Shown: positions 15,086 to 25,033, counted from the first letter of the stretch. The stretch: DNA of 64,000 bases from Flavobacterium sp. LC2016-12 (GCF_015351595.1 NZ_JADKPT010000018.1:1-64000); one strand, 5' to 3'. Made by a program: numbers and translations. Notes: generated by a model not told the origin, from the sequence alone.

Positions 15086-16177
15086 TTAGATTTTTTCAGT
15101 TAATACGGAAACAATTTTATTGTCAGGAAAAAATTCTTTTAAAATTACTTTTAACATGGTAAATACCGGAATTGCAATCACCATCCCAACAATTCCAAAA
15201 GTAATTCCACTAATTAAAGTGACCAAAAATATTTCTAGCGGGTGCGAATTTACACTTTTTGAAGAAATTATGGGTTGGCTTATATTATTGTCAATTGCCT
15301 GAACCAATAAAAAGCCAATGACAACATAGATAGTTGTTGGTAAAATTTCGGATTGAAAATCGCTTCCAATCAAGCTAATCATGGTTAATATGGCGGCTAA
15401 TATAGTTCCGATAATTGGTCCGATGTACGGAATGATATTTAAAATAGCACATAAAAAGGCAATTACCAACGCATTTTTATTTCCGAAAACCATTAGAACG
15501 ATCAGATATAAAATAAAGACAACGGTTAATTGAAGTAACAAACCAATAAAATAGCGGGTTAATAAGTGGTTTATTTTTGTAATAGAATTTATGATTTTAT
15601 CTTCGTTGGTATCAGGAAGAATTCTTTTGGCTCCTGCTTTAAAATCCTCCTGATCCTTAATAAAGAAGAAGGTGATAAAAAATACAGAAACAAGTCCCAT
15701 TCCCATATCAGCCATAAAACCCATAATGGAGTTTATAAAACTTGTAAAGTAACCAAAACTAAAGGCAGAGGTAATTTTTGATTCTTTTAGGACTTTATTT
15801 AAATCAACATGCTGAATATTGAAATAGCTTTCTATACTACGTTCTGTTTGAATTAATTGTTGTTGAAGATGATTGGTATCCAAAAGCGATAAATTGTTTG
15901 CCTGCGAAATAATTAACGGGACAAAGAGCAAAATGAAACCGATCATTAACAGAATGAAAATTATAATTGTTGTGGTTGCAGCTAATGAATTGCTAAACTT
16001 TAATTTGTTTTTTAAAAATTGAACCAGTGGATTTGCGATCAGACATAGTATTAGTGAAATGCATAAATAAACAATCACTGTTTGTATTTCATATAAAAAA
16101 TATAAAATAGCTGCAACGACCAGGATTGTAGTTAAAGCTCTTAAAATTCCGTTCGAAATGATTTTTGATGTTACCAT
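15086..16177 (-). CDS. AI-2E family transporter (PerM/YdiK-like)
   Basis: A 363-residue polytopic inner-membrane protein. About eight hydrophobic segments occur in the family arrangement: two or three N-terminal helices, a polar loop (about 105-150), then a C-terminal bundle with the characteristic IIPYIGPIIG and a later GITFGIVGMVIAIP. Members have been linked to autoinducer-2 export or Na+/H+ antiport; the substrate here is unknown. It is first in a minus-strand operon with the methyltransferase, the two genes separated by two bases. Confidence 0.9.
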   Translation of the reverse strand: MVTSKIISNGILRALTTILVVAAILYFLYEIQTVIVYLCISLILCLIANPLVQFLKNKLKFSNSLAATTTIIIFILLMIGFILLFVPLIISQANNLSLLDTNHLQQQLIQTERSIESYFNIQHVDLNKVLKESKITSAFSFGYFTSFINSIMGFMADMGMGLVSVFFITFFFIKDQEDFKAGAKRILPDTNEDKIINSITKINHLLTRYFIGLLLQLTVVFILYLIVLMVFGNKNALVIAFLCAILNIIPYIGPIIGTILAAILTMISLIGSDFQSEILPTTIYVVIGFLLVQAIDNNISQPIISSKSVNSHPLEIFLVTLISGITFGIVGMVIAIPVFTMLKVILKEFFPDNKIVSVLTEKI

Positions 16178-16233
16178 GATTTATTTTTAGACTATAAATA
16201 TAGGAAAAGCTTTTAAATTTTTCGCGAATAAAA

Positions 16234-16259
16234 AAAGCGAGATGTTGAGATCTCGCTTT
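16234..16259 (-). terminator. Intrinsic terminator of the M43 protease gene
   Basis: A 10-bp perfect stem (AAAGCGAGAT/ATCTCGCTTT) with a 6-base loop. Read on the minus strand it is followed by a run of T, 21 bp beyond the protease stop codon. Confidence 0.88.
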
Positions 16260-16280
16260 CTTGTTTGGTATGTTTTTTCT

Positions 16281-17231
16281 TTAGATTCCAAATGCTGCTC
16301 TTGGACCTCCAGAAGCAAATATAGCTGCCATTCTGCTTTTTTGCCCTAATGAGAACATATACATTCCACTATCATCTGTGTAATCCATATAGTTCATAGT
16401 CATTTCGACAGGTGTTCCTGAACATGTGCTATAATGTGGGTAAGCTGGTACACCATAGTTTGCTGTGTTGTGCGTCGGAGTATCAGATACTAAATCACTT
16501 CCACAAGTAGCATCTCCCCAGATATGACGTAAATTCATCCAGTGACCAACTTCGTGAGTACCTGTTCTTCCTAGGTTGAAAGGAGCATTTGCAGCACCAG
16601 ATAAACCGAAATATCTAGAATCAATAACAACTCCATCAGTAGATGATGCTCCACCAGGAAATTGTGCATATCCTAAAATTCCTCCACCAATAGCACATGA
16701 CCAAAGGTTAAGTTTAGTTGTTGGAGAAGTAGGAGCAATACCACCCTGAGCTGTTTTCTTCATGGCATCATTAGTTCCCCATGAAGTTTTATTAGTCGAT
16801 TTTCTGATTACCTGATCTAAAACAAATGTAATTCCTACATTAGCTTTTACTCCTGCAAAAAGTGCAGGAACACTATTGTAATCAGAGTTTAAAGCATTGA
16901 AATCTTTGTTTAAAACATCAATCTGAGATTGAATTTGTGCATTTGAAATATTTTGTGCAGTCGTTTTGTATAAAACGTTTACTACAACAGGAATTTCGAC
17001 TTTACCATTAACCAAACGATTCGTAAGGATTCGATTTGTTGTAAAAGCTTCAATTTCATTCATTGTAATTGCTAGCGTTGGATTTGCTTTTAATTGAGCC
17101 TCTAGAACTTCTTGCGAAGCACAACGGCGCTGTGTAGCAACAATAGCATCTGAACCAGCTGGTTCTGTTTGGTCATTTTGACAAGAAAACAGCACTAATG
17201 CTGTAAATGCAGTAATAAAAACTTTTTTCAT
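16281..17231 (-). CDS. M43 (pappalysin/cytophagalysin) zinc metalloprotease lipoprotein
   Basis: A 316-residue secreted protease. A lipobox signal (LVLFSC, Cys17) is followed by a propeptide-like region and the metzincin catalytic domain. The zinc site HEVGHWMNLRH is at residues 226-236 and the Met-turn region TMNYMDY around 279-284. Cysteines at 179, 243 and 270 fit the M43B disulfide pattern. It is likely a surface or periplasmic protein-degrading enzyme. No C-terminal type IX secretion domain is present, so lipid anchoring is more likely than T9SS release. Its upstream region carries three copies of a 13-mer. Confidence 0.9.
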   Translation of the reverse strand: MKKVFITAFTALVLFSCQNDQTEPAGSDAIVATQRRCASQEVLEAQLKANPTLAITMNEIEAFTTNRILTNRLVNGKVEIPVVVNVLYKTTAQNISNAQIQSQIDVLNKDFNALNSDYNSVPALFAGVKANVGITFVLDQVIRKSTNKTSWGTNDAMKKTAQGGIAPTSPTTKLNLWSCAIGGGILGYAQFPGGASSTDGVVIDSRYFGLSGAANAPFNLGRTGTHEVGHWMNLRHIWGDATCGSDLVSDTPTHNTANYGVPAYPHYSTCSGTPVEMTMNYMDYTDDSGMYMFSLGQKSRMAAIFASGGPRAAFGI

Positions 17232-17243
17232 AATTGTTTGGGT

Positions 17244-17326
17244 TTTTGTTATAAAAAATTAAATTTGGTTATTTATATAGCAATTTTATAACAAAATGCT
17301 TTTTCTGCCAAACTTTTATAACAAAA
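17244..17326. promoter_or_regulatory. Three copies of TTTTATAACAAAA upstream of the protease
   Basis: The exact 13-mer TTTTATAACAAAA occurs at 17284-17296 and 17314-17326 (30 bp apart) and inverted at 17244-17256, just before the M43 protease start. The spacing of about three helical turns suggests a regulator-binding array, but the words are AT-rich and no regulator is known. Confidence 0.5.
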
Positions 17327-17389
17327 TTTTTGTGAGAATTTTACAACAGCCCGCACAGCTTGATTCTTACAAAAATAAACAATTATTTA

Positions 17390-17884
17390 TTATGATGTAA
17401 ATTCGTACAATGCTATACTTGCAGCTTGTACAACATTCATACTACTGTTTTTACCAAACATATTTATATGGACAATTTGTTTAGAAATTTTTAGGAGTTC
17501 ATCAGAAATTCCATCAATCTCACTTCCTATAATAAGTGCAATTTTTTGATTTTCAGGAATATTGACTTCTTTTAGCGGTTTGCTGTTACTTGCAATTTCG
17601 AGCGCAATAGTTTCAAAATTATTTTCAAGCAAGTAAGTTATAAGTTCAGAAGTTTCTTCAATAATCCGATGAGGCACATGAAGATGAGTGCTTCTTGATG
17701 TTTTATTGATTTTTCGAGGTGTTAACGGAATATCTTTTCCCAGGAAAATAATATTCTCTACTCCAAAAGCCTCACTTATTCTAAATAGGGAACCAATGTT
17801 TTGCTGAAAGTAAATATTGTCACAAACCAATGTTATTGGAAATGTTTTTCTTTCAAATTGATTTTCTCTGTGAGTAAGCTGCAC
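17390..17884 (-). CDS. TrmH (SpoU) family RNA 2'-O-methyltransferase
   Basis: A 164-residue protein comprising just the SPOUT catalytic domain. Motif 1 is NIGSLFRISEAFGVENIIFLG, motif 2 IALIIGSEIDGISDELL, motif 3 SSMNVVQAASIALYE. It should form the trefoil-knot dimer and methylate a ribose in tRNA or rRNA; the exact target cannot be assigned. The start is GTG at 17884, 12 bp after the DUF4159 stop. It is the last gene of the TsaD-RsmE-DUF4159-TrmH minus-strand cluster. Confidence 0.88.
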   Translation of the reverse strand: MQLTHRENQFERKTFPITLVCDNIYFQQNIGSLFRISEAFGVENIIFLGKDIPLTPRKINKTSRSTHLHVPHRIIEETSELITYLLENNFETIALEIASNSKPLKEVNIPENQKIALIIGSEIDGISDELLKISKQIVHINMFGKNSSMNVVQAASIALYEFTS

Positions 17885-17896
17885 TTTTTTTTAGAA

Positions 17897-18535
17897 TTAA
17901 TTAGTAAAAATATAGTTGATGATATTTGCACCCATTTTTAAGGCTTTATCGCGAACATCAGTAGGATCATTATGTACTTCCGAATCTTCCCAGCCGTCAC
18001 CTAAATCGCATTCGTACGTATAAAGTAAAACCAGTTTGTTTTCTATGAAAATTCCAAATGCCTGGGGACGTGTTCCGTCATGTTCATGGATTTTTGGTAA
18101 TCCGTTTGGAAATGGAAAAGGTTTCTGAAAAATAGGATGATTTGCGGGAATTTCTACTAAGCTGTTATTTGGAAATATTTTTTTAATTTCTTTTCGAATA
18201 TACTGATCCATTCCGTAATTATCATCGATATGCAGAAAACCTCCGGCAGTGAGATAATTTCTAAGATTTGTTACGTCAGCATCGCTAAAAACAACATTCC
18301 CGTGTCCGGTCATGTGAACAAAAGGATAGGAGAGTAAATCCGGATTACTTGGTTCAACCGTTGATGGTTTTGCTTTTATTCTCGTATTGATATTCGAATT
18401 ACAAAATCGGATGAGGTTTGGTAACGAAGTTGGATTTGCATACCAATCGCCACCACCGCTATATTTTAATAAAGCAATTTCTTGTGAAAAGGAAGAAATA
18501 GAGACGAAGAATAATAAGTAAAAGATTTTTTTCAT
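17897..18535 (-). CDS. DUF4159 secreted protein
   Basis: A 212-residue protein with a cleavable signal peptide (MKKIFYLLFFVSISSFS-Q) and a DUF4159 domain occupying the rest. The domain resembles a class I glutamine amidotransferase-like flavodoxin fold: LLSYPFVHMTGHGNVVFSDADVTNLRNYLTAGGFLHIDDNYGMDQYIRKEI. The conserved HMTGHG and HIDDNYG motifs are visible. Function is unknown. It lies 65 bp after rsmE and 12 bp before the TrmH-like gene. Confidence 0.88.
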   Translation of the reverse strand: MKKIFYLLFFVSISSFSQEIALLKYSGGGDWYANPTSLPNLIRFCNSNINTRIKAKPSTVEPSNPDLLSYPFVHMTGHGNVVFSDADVTNLRNYLTAGGFLHIDDNYGMDQYIRKEIKKIFPNNSLVEIPANHPIFQKPFPFPNGLPKIHEHDGTRPQAFGIFIENKLVLLYTYECDLGDGWEDSEVHNDPTDVRDKALKMGANIINYIFTN

Positions 18536-18600
18536 ATAATTATAAATTATCTGGATAATTTGCTTTTTACATATGCGGCTTTTTGTGACAAGATCACGAT

Positions 18601-19314
18601 TTAATTAATAATCTCATTAAAAAAAACAACAGTATGGCAAGCTACAACAGCAGCAGTTTCAGTACGTAAACGGGTATTACCCAACATAACCGGCTGGAAA
18701 TTATTTTCTAAAGCCAATGCAATTTCCTTATCTGAAAAATCGCCTTCAGGACCAATCAAAATAGTTACATTTTCATTTGGTTTTAAAACTTCTTTCAATG
18801 ATTTTTTATCCGTTTCCTCACAATGCGCAATTAATTGTAAGCCTTCATTTTTTTGTTTGATAAATTCCTTAAACGAAATTGCTTCATTCAATTTTGGCAG
18901 ATACGTTTCATTAGATTGTTTCATTGCCGAAAGAATTATTTTTTCAAAACGCTCTAAATTAATTACTTTTCTTTCTGAACGATCACAAAAAACAGGAGTA
19001 ATTTCCTGAATACCAATTTCAGTAGCTTTTTCTAAAAACCATTCAAAACGATCATTCATTTTGGTTGGTGCCACTGCTAAATGCAAACGGAATTTTGGTT
19101 CTGGAGACTTTTTTATAGACAGTACTTCAACAATGCATTTATTATCAGAAGCTAATGTAATTTCGGTTTCAAATAATAAACCTAAACCATTTGTGACATG
19201 TAGAATATCGGAGTCTTTTTTCCGTAAAACCTTTATTATATGTCGGCTTTCTTCTTTGTCAAAAGAAAAAGTTTCGGTCGTTTCGTTTATATCAGGATTA
19301 TAAAATAATTGCAT
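18601..19314 (-). CDS. rsmE: 16S rRNA (uracil-1498 N3)-methyltransferase
   Basis: A 237-residue SPOUT methyltransferase of the RsmE family. The N-terminal PUA-like domain (about 1-70, including SFDKEESRHIIKVLRKK) is followed by the knotted domain with APTKMNDRFEWFLEKATEIGI, the SAM-site IGPEGDFSDKE and LGNTRLRTETAAV. It modifies U1498 of 16S rRNA. Its start is two bases past the tsaD stop, so the two are operonic. Confidence 0.95.
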   Translation of the reverse strand: MQLFYNPDINETTETFSFDKEESRHIIKVLRKKDSDILHVTNGLGLLFETEITLASDNKCIVEVLSIKKSPEPKFRLHLAVAPTKMNDRFEWFLEKATEIGIQEITPVFCDRSERKVINLERFEKIILSAMKQSNETYLPKLNEAISFKEFIKQKNEGLQLIAHCEETDKKSLKEVLKPNENVTILIGPEGDFSDKEIALALENNFQPVMLGNTRLRTETAAVVACHTVVFFNEIIN

Positions 19315-19316
19315 AA

Positions 19317-20339
19317 TTAAAATTGAATTCGTGCTTTTGAAACTACTGCCTGAGTTTCAAAACGATTTGATAAATATTTTTGATAACCTACAATTCCAAT
19401 CATTGCAGCATTATCTGTAGTGTATTCAAATTTCGGAACAAAAGTTTTCCATCCGTATTTGCTTTCACTTTCTTTCAATCGGGTTCTAATTCCGGAATTT
19501 GCCGAAACACCGCCACCAATCGCAATTTGTTTTATTCCGGTTTCTTTTACCGCTAATTTCAATTTATCCATCAAAATTTCGATAATAGTATATTGAATAG
19601 ACGCACAAATATCATTCAGGTTTTCTTCAATGAAATTTGGATTTTCTAATTTCTTCTTCTGAATAAAATACAAAATAGCCGTTTTTAATCCGGAGAAACT
19701 AAAATCTAATCCGGGTACTTTTGGCTTGGTAAAAGCAAAAGCTTTTGGGTTGCCTTCTTTCGCATACTTATCAATTAACGGACCACCAGGGTAGGGAAGC
19801 CCAAGAATTTTGGCACTTTTATCAAAAGCTTCTCCAACAGCATCATCAGTGGTTTCTCCGATAATTTCCATATCAAAGAAGCCATTTACCTTTACGATCT
19901 GCGTGTGGCCTCCGCTAATTGTTAGTGCTAAAAATGGAAATTCAGGTTTGTCAAATCCTTCCTCATCAATAAAGTGTGCTAAAATGTGAGCATGCATATG
20001 ATTGACAGCAATTAACGGAATTTGCAATGCTAATGATAGTGATTTACTGAATGAACTTCCTACTAATAAAGATCCCATTAAGCCAGGACCTTGTGTAAAT
20101 GCAATGGCAGTTAATTGTTCTTTTTGTACATTTGCTTTGCGTAGTGCAGCATCAATTACAGGAACAATATTTTGCTGATGAGCTCTTGAGGCTAACTCAG
20201 GTACAACACCGCCATATTGGTTGTGAATAAGCTGATTGGCCACAACATTTGAGAGTACTTTATCGTTATGTAAAACTGCAGCAGCAGTATCATCGCAAGA
20301 ACTTTCGATGGCAAGAATAAAAACCTCTGAATTTTGCAT
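19317..20339 (-). CDS. tsaD: tRNA N6-threonylcarbamoyladenosine transferase
   Basis: A 340-residue Kae1/TsaD protein. The N-terminal FILAIESSCDDTAAAV, metal-binding HMHAH motif (NHMHAHILAHF), SGGHTQIV and C-terminal TTDNAAMIG are intact. It transfers the threonylcarbamoyl group to A37 of ANN-decoding tRNAs with TsaB and TsaE (not in this window). I start at ATG 20339 (MQNSEVF), which fits family length; an upstream start at 20372 would add 11 unusual residues. It heads the cluster with rsmE and is divergent from tamB. Confidence 0.96.
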   Translation of the reverse strand: MQNSEVFILAIESSCDDTAAAVLHNDKVLSNVVANQLIHNQYGGVVPELASRAHQQNIVPVIDAALRKANVQKEQLTAIAFTQGPGLMGSLLVGSSFSKSLSLALQIPLIAVNHMHAHILAHFIDEEGFDKPEFPFLALTISGGHTQIVKVNGFFDMEIIGETTDDAVGEAFDKSAKILGLPYPGGPLIDKYAKEGNPKAFAFTKPKVPGLDFSFSGLKTAILYFIQKKKLENPNFIEENLNDICASIQYTIIEILMDKLKLAVKETGIKQIAIGGGVSANSGIRTRLKESESKYGWKTFVPKFEYTTDNAAMIGIVGYQKYLSNRFETQAVVSKARIQF

Positions 20340-20360
20340 ATAAAGGCACGAATTTTGGAT

Positions 20361-20368
20361 TATATTTG
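20361..20368 (+). promoter_or_regulatory. -7 element (TATATTTG) upstream of tamB
   Basis: An exact TAnnTTTG match in the tsaD-tamB divergent gap. It predicts a transcript start near 20375, giving a leader of about 115-170 nt before tamB coding begins. No good -33 TTG is seen at 19-bp spacing. Confidence 0.4.
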
Positions 20369-20545
20369 ACAAATCAAATTTTTAATTTTCTTTGATTGTA
20401 AGGAGAAGCCAAAATTAAAGAATTTTTATCAAAAACAGTCGCTCTTTGTCTGTTCAAAGTAAATTTAAAAGAAAACTAAAATTAAGAAGCTATCAAAAAA
20501 GTAAAGAAAATAATATCAAGAACCCTAATTGGGTTAATTTTACTT

Positions 20546-23500
20546 TTGTTAGCACTTGCTATAACGCTGTCTTTGCCTGTAGTTCAAACTGAAATTGCAC
20601 AATATGTAACGAATTCCCTGAATGAAGATTTTAAAACAGATATTCACGTTGATAAGGTTGCGATAAACATTTTTGGTGGTGTAAAACTTAAAAAAGTTTT
20701 GATTTATGACCATCATAAAAAAGTTTTAATCTACTCTGATATTATCTCTACAGATATTTTAAGTATCAAAAGATTACTGGATGGTGATTTGATTTTTGGT
20801 GATTTGCGTTTAACAGGTTTAATTTTTAACCTGAAAACATATAAAAACGAAAACGAAAACAACATCAATAAGTTTATACGACTTTTTGACTCTGATAAGC
20901 CATCAAAAACAAATAAACATTTTTTACTGACAGCTAAAAACGCCTATATTTCGAAAGGAATTTTTTCTGTAGTTGACGAAAATAAAAAGACACCTAAATT
21001 TTTGTCATTTACAAAGCTTAACGCATACATCAGTGATTTTAAATTGTATGGGCCCGATGTAAATACGACAATTCATCGTTTTTCATTTTTAGATCACCGT
21101 GGTCTTTATGTGTCTAATTTTGCAGGGAAGTTTAGTTATACCAAAAAGCAAATAAAAGTTGAAAATCTGGCTATAAAAACAAAGAGATCCTCTATTTACG
21201 GTCAGGCCATTTTAAATTATAAAGTAGAAGATTTTTTAAATTTTACGGATAAAGTAAAGTTTGATGTTAGAATTGATTCTTCGTCAATTGCAACAAATGA
21301 TATTCGTTATTTTTATGATGGATTAGGTAAAAACCAGCATTTTAAACTTAAAACAAAATTAAAAGGACCTCTTAATAATCTTAATTTAAAAGGTTTGAGG
21401 CTTACGGATACTAATGGTTCAAGAATTGTTGGTACAATCAATTTTAAAAACCTTTTAGGAACCAAAGAGCAAAAGTTCTCAATGGATGGGAAATTTGACA
21501 GATTGGTTTCCAGTTATGATAACATGGTGGCTTTACTGCCAATTGTTTTAGGTAAAAGACTTCCACAAGAGCTGAAAAGAATAGGTAAATTTACGATTAT
21601 AGGAAAGGCAAAAGTTTCAACAACGGCGCTAGAGGCCAATTTTAAAATGGTTACCGATTTAGGTGGCGGAGACGTTGATCTGCATTTAAACAATATGGAT
21701 TTTATTGATAGGGCATCTTATTCAGGAAATATTGTTCTTGAAAATTTTGATGTGGGCGCTTTACTCGAACGAAAAGATCTTGGTAGAACAACTTTAAATT
21801 TAGATGTTGATGGAATTGGTTTTACCGAGAAATATCTTAACACCATTATAAAAGGTGATATTATAAAATTAGACTATAATAAATATACCTATAATAATAT
21901 AGTAGTAAATGGGAATTTTAAACTGCCTTACTACAAAGGACAAATTTCTGTAAATGATCCTAATTTATCTTTAACATTTGATGGTTTAGTTGATTTAAGT
22001 ACGCGTGAGAACAAATATGATTTCCATATTAATGTAGAAAATGCAGATTTACGCAAACTCAAATTTATAAATGATAGTATATCTTACTTTACCGGTGATG
22101 CGGTCGTTCAGGTTTCTGGAAATTCAATTGAAAATCTTCATGGAAATATTTACATAAAAGATGCTATTTATCAAAATCCAAAATCAACTTATGAGTTTGA
22201 TGAATTAACTATCAATTCAAGTTTTGATGCAGACAGATTGAGAACCATAACTATTAATTCTACGGATGTTGTTAATGGTAAAATTGTTGGAAAATTTCAG
22301 TTTGCTCAATTAGATAAATTGGTAATGAATTCCGTTGGAAGTCTTTACACGAATTACAAACCTTATAAAGTTAAAAAAGGCCAATTTTTACGTTTCAATT
22401 TCCATGTTTATGATAAGGTTGTCGAGATGTTGTATCCGGAAGTTAATGTAGATTCTTCTACTGTCGTACGTGGAAAAATTGATGCTGATTTAAATGAATT
22501 TAAGTTTAGGTTTAAATCGCAAAAAATTACCGCCGCAAAGAATACATTCGATAATATCCGAATAAATATTGATAATAAAAACCCGCTTTATAATGCGTTT
22601 ATCGAGTTAGACAGTATTAAAACGCCGTATTATAAAATACGTGATTTTAATTTGATCAATGTAACGTCAAAGGATACTTTGTTTGTTCGTTCAGAGTTTA
22701 AAGGAGGAGAAAAAGGAGAAGATTATTTTAATCTTGATTTATTTCACACTATTGATAAAAACAAAAATAATATTGTAGGAATAAAAAAATCTGAAATGAA
22801 ATTTAAAGACTATTTATGGTATTTAAATGAAGAGGAAGGTTCCGATAATCAGATTGTTTTTGACAAAAACTTTAAAAACTTTACAATTGATAATATTGTG
22901 TTATCTCATGAAGATCAAAAAATTGATTTGAATGGAGTTTTAAAAGGAACTGATTATAAGGATCTGGTACTAAATTTTGAAGATGTGGATATTAATAAAA
23001 TAACGCCATTAAATTCTAAATTTGTATTTAATGGGAATTTAAACGGGAACGTCAATTTTAAGCAGAATAAAGATGTTTATCAGCCCACAGCATCTATACA
23101 GATAGATCATCTTAATTTAAATAATACTGAATTAGGAACTTTAGATTTTGATATTTCAGGAGATGAGAATCTGAGAAGATTTACTATAAATTCGTCAATT
23201 CATAATGGTTTTACAGAGTCGTTCAATGCCAGCGGAAATTTTGCCATTGAAAATAAAGAAACGATATTGGATTTAAAGCTTAAACTGGAAGGATTTAATT
23301 TAGCAACTTTAGGAACAGTTGGTAAAGATGTTTTGTCTAATGTACGTGGTTCTGTTTCTGGAAATGCTGCAGTTGTCGGGAATATTAAAAAACCTGAAAT
23401 AAATGGTAGGCTTTATGTTGAGAAGGCAGGGATGACAATTCCTTACCTAAATGTTGATTATGAGTTAAGCGACAGAACTGTAATTGATTTAACTGATGAG

Positions 23501-25033
23501 AAATTCTTGTTTAGAAATAATCAATTAACAGATACAAAATACGGAACAAAAGGACTGCTGAACGGTAGTATTGAACACCATAATTTTGGAGATTGGAAGT
23601 TAGATCTTAATATTAGTTCAAAGCGATTGGTAGCACTCGATACTAAAGACAGTGATGACGCAGCTTATTTTGGTACAGCATTTATTAATGGAACAGCAAG
23701 TATTAAAGGTCCGACTGAAAGCTTATTTATAAAAGTAGCAGCTAAATCGGAGAAAGGTACTGAGGTTAAAATACCTATTAATAATGTTCAGAGTGTTGGT
23801 GAAAGTAGTTGGATACATTTTGTGACTCCAAAAGAAAAATATAACTTAGCGAATGGTATTGTTGAGAAAACCAGAAACTATGGAGGTCTTGAATTAGAGT
23901 TTGATTTTGATATTACACCAGATGCTGAAGTGGAAGTAATTCTGGATCGAAATTCAGGTCATGGAATGAAAGGAAAAGGATACGGATCATTGTTATTTAA
24001 AATTAATACCCTTGGTAAGTTTAATATGTGGGGAGATTTCCAGGCATACGAGGGAACGTATAATTTTAAATACGGAGGTTTAATTGATAAAAAGTTTGCA
24101 GTTAAAAAAGGAGGATCTATCATTTGGGAAGGAAACCCTATGAAAGCCCAGTTGAATTTGGAGGCTGTTTACAGAACATCGGCTAATCCGGCGGTGCTAT
24201 TAGAAAATTCTTCTTTTAATAAAAAAGTTCCGGTAGAAGTTGTCATTGGTTTAAGAGGAGATTTAGCAAGTCCTGATCCTAATTTTGATATTCAGTTTCC
24301 GTCTGTAAGCAGTGTTTTAAAATCAGAGATACAATATAAGTTAGATGATAAGGATGTTCGACAGACTCAGGCCTTGTACTTGTTATCGACTGGTTCGTTT
24401 ATGAGCCCGGACGGATTTAATCAAAGTGATTTATCAGGAACATTTGCAGAAACGGCTGCCAGTCTATTAGGCGGAATTATAAAATCGGATAATGATAAGT
24501 TTAATATCGACCTGAACTTTATATCTGCAGATAAACGAATTGGACAGGAAGCTGATGGTCAGTTTGTGGCTAATATATCATCACAGATTAATGAGAAAAT
24601 CTCCATTAACGGAAAAGTTGGAGTTCCGGTTGGAGGTGTTAATGAATCTGCGATTGTTGGAGATATTGAAATACTTTACAGGGTAAATGAAGATGGGTCT
24701 ATGAATCTCCGTTTGTTTAATAAGGAAAATGATATTAATTATATAGGACAAGGAATTGGTTATACACAAGGTGTCGGTATTTCATATGAAGTCGATTTTG
24801 ATACTTTTAGTGAATTGGTTAATAAACTGTTTAAAAGTCATAAGCTTGAAAGAACCTTAAAAGGTTCTCCGGATGATTTGCAAGATTCAAATTTGAATCC
24901 CGACTATATTAATTTCTCCAGTAAAAAAGAGAGTGAAAAGAATAAAAAGAAGAATGATAAAAAAGAAGAAGAGAAGCCATCACAGCCTCAAAACAATAAT
25001 CAGGGATTAATTCCGGATAATGACGATTTTTAA
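20546..25033 (+). CDS. tamB: TamB/YtfN-family translocation and assembly module protein
   Basis: A giant AsmA-like/TamB protein of 1495 residues from TTG 20546. A hydrophobic N-terminal anchor is followed by a very long repetitive beta-rich body and the C-terminal TamB (DUF490) domain, about the last 450 residues (..GSASIKGP, ELEFDFDITPDAEVEVILD.., FGTFAETAASLLGGII..). A charged Lys/Glu tail closes it. It bridges inner and outer membranes and is thought to move phospholipid or help barrel assembly. The open frame extends upstream to 20486 and encodes KKVKKIISRTLIGLILLLLA, a perfect signal-anchor, with no ATG/GTG/TTG; the true start may be non-canonical. Confidence 0.88.
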   Translation: MLALAITLSLPVVQTEIAQYVTNSLNEDFKTDIHVDKVAINIFGGVKLKKVLIYDHHKKVLIYSDIISTDILSIKRLLDGDLIFGDLRLTGLIFNLKTYKNENENNINKFIRLFDSDKPSKTNKHFLLTAKNAYISKGIFSVVDENKKTPKFLSFTKLNAYISDFKLYGPDVNTTIHRFSFLDHRGLYVSNFAGKFSYTKKQIKVENLAIKTKRSSIYGQAILNYKVEDFLNFTDKVKFDVRIDSSSIATNDIRYFYDGLGKNQHFKLKTKLKGPLNNLNLKGLRLTDTNGSRIVGTINFKNLLGTKEQKFSMDGKFDRLVSSYDNMVALLPIVLGKRLPQELKRIGKFTIIGKAKVSTTALEANFKMVTDLGGGDVDLHLNNMDFIDRASYSGNIVLENFDVGALLERKDLGRTTLNLDVDGIGFTEKYLNTIIKGDIIKLDYNKYTYNNIVVNGNFKLPYYKGQISVNDPNLSLTFDGLVDLSTRENKYDFHINVENADLRKLKFINDSISYFTGDAVVQVSGNSIENLHGNIYIKDAIYQNPKSTYEFDELTINSSFDADRLRTITINSTDVVNGKIVGKFQFAQLDKLVMNSVGSLYTNYKPYKVKKGQFLRFNFHVYDKVVEMLYPEVNVDSSTVVRGKIDADLNEFKFRFKSQKITAAKNTFDNIRINIDNKNPLYNAFIELDSIKTPYYKIRDFNLINVTSKDTLFVRSEFKGGEKGEDYFNLDLFHTIDKNKNNIVGIKKSEMKFKDYLWYLNEEEGSDNQIVFDKNFKNFTIDNIVLSHEDQKIDLNGVLKGTDYKDLVLNFEDVDINKITPLNSKFVFNGNLNGNVNFKQNKDVYQPTASIQIDHLNLNNTELGTLDFDISGDENLRRFTINSSIHNGFTESFNASGNFAIENKETILDLKLKLEGFNLATLGTVGKDVLSNVRGSVSGNAAVVGNIKKPEINGRLYVEKAGMTIPYLNVDYELSDRTVIDLTDEKFLFRNNQLTDTKYGTKGLLNGSIEHHNFGDWKLDLNISSKRLVALDTKDSDDAAYFGTAFINGTASIKGPTESLFIKVAAKSEKGTEVKIPINNVQSVGESSWIHFVTPKEKYNLANGIVEKTRNYGGLELEFDFDITPDAEVEVILDRNSGHGMKGKGYGSLLFKINTLGKFNMWGDFQAYEGTYNFKYGGLIDKKFAVKKGGSIIWEGNPMKAQLNLEAVYRTSANPAVLLENSSFNKKVPVEVVIGLRGDLASPDPNFDIQFPSVSSVLKSEIQYKLDDKDVRQTQALYLLSTGSFMSPDGFNQSDLSGTFAETAASLLGGIIKSDNDKFNIDLNFISADKRIGQEADGQFVANISSQINEKISINGKVGVPVGGVNESAIVGDIEILYRVNEDGSMNLRLFNKENDINYIGQGIGYTQGVGISYEVDFDTFSELVNKLFKSHKLERTLKGSPDDLQDSNLNPDYINFSSKKESEKNKKKNDKKEEEKPSQPQNNNQGLIPDNDDF

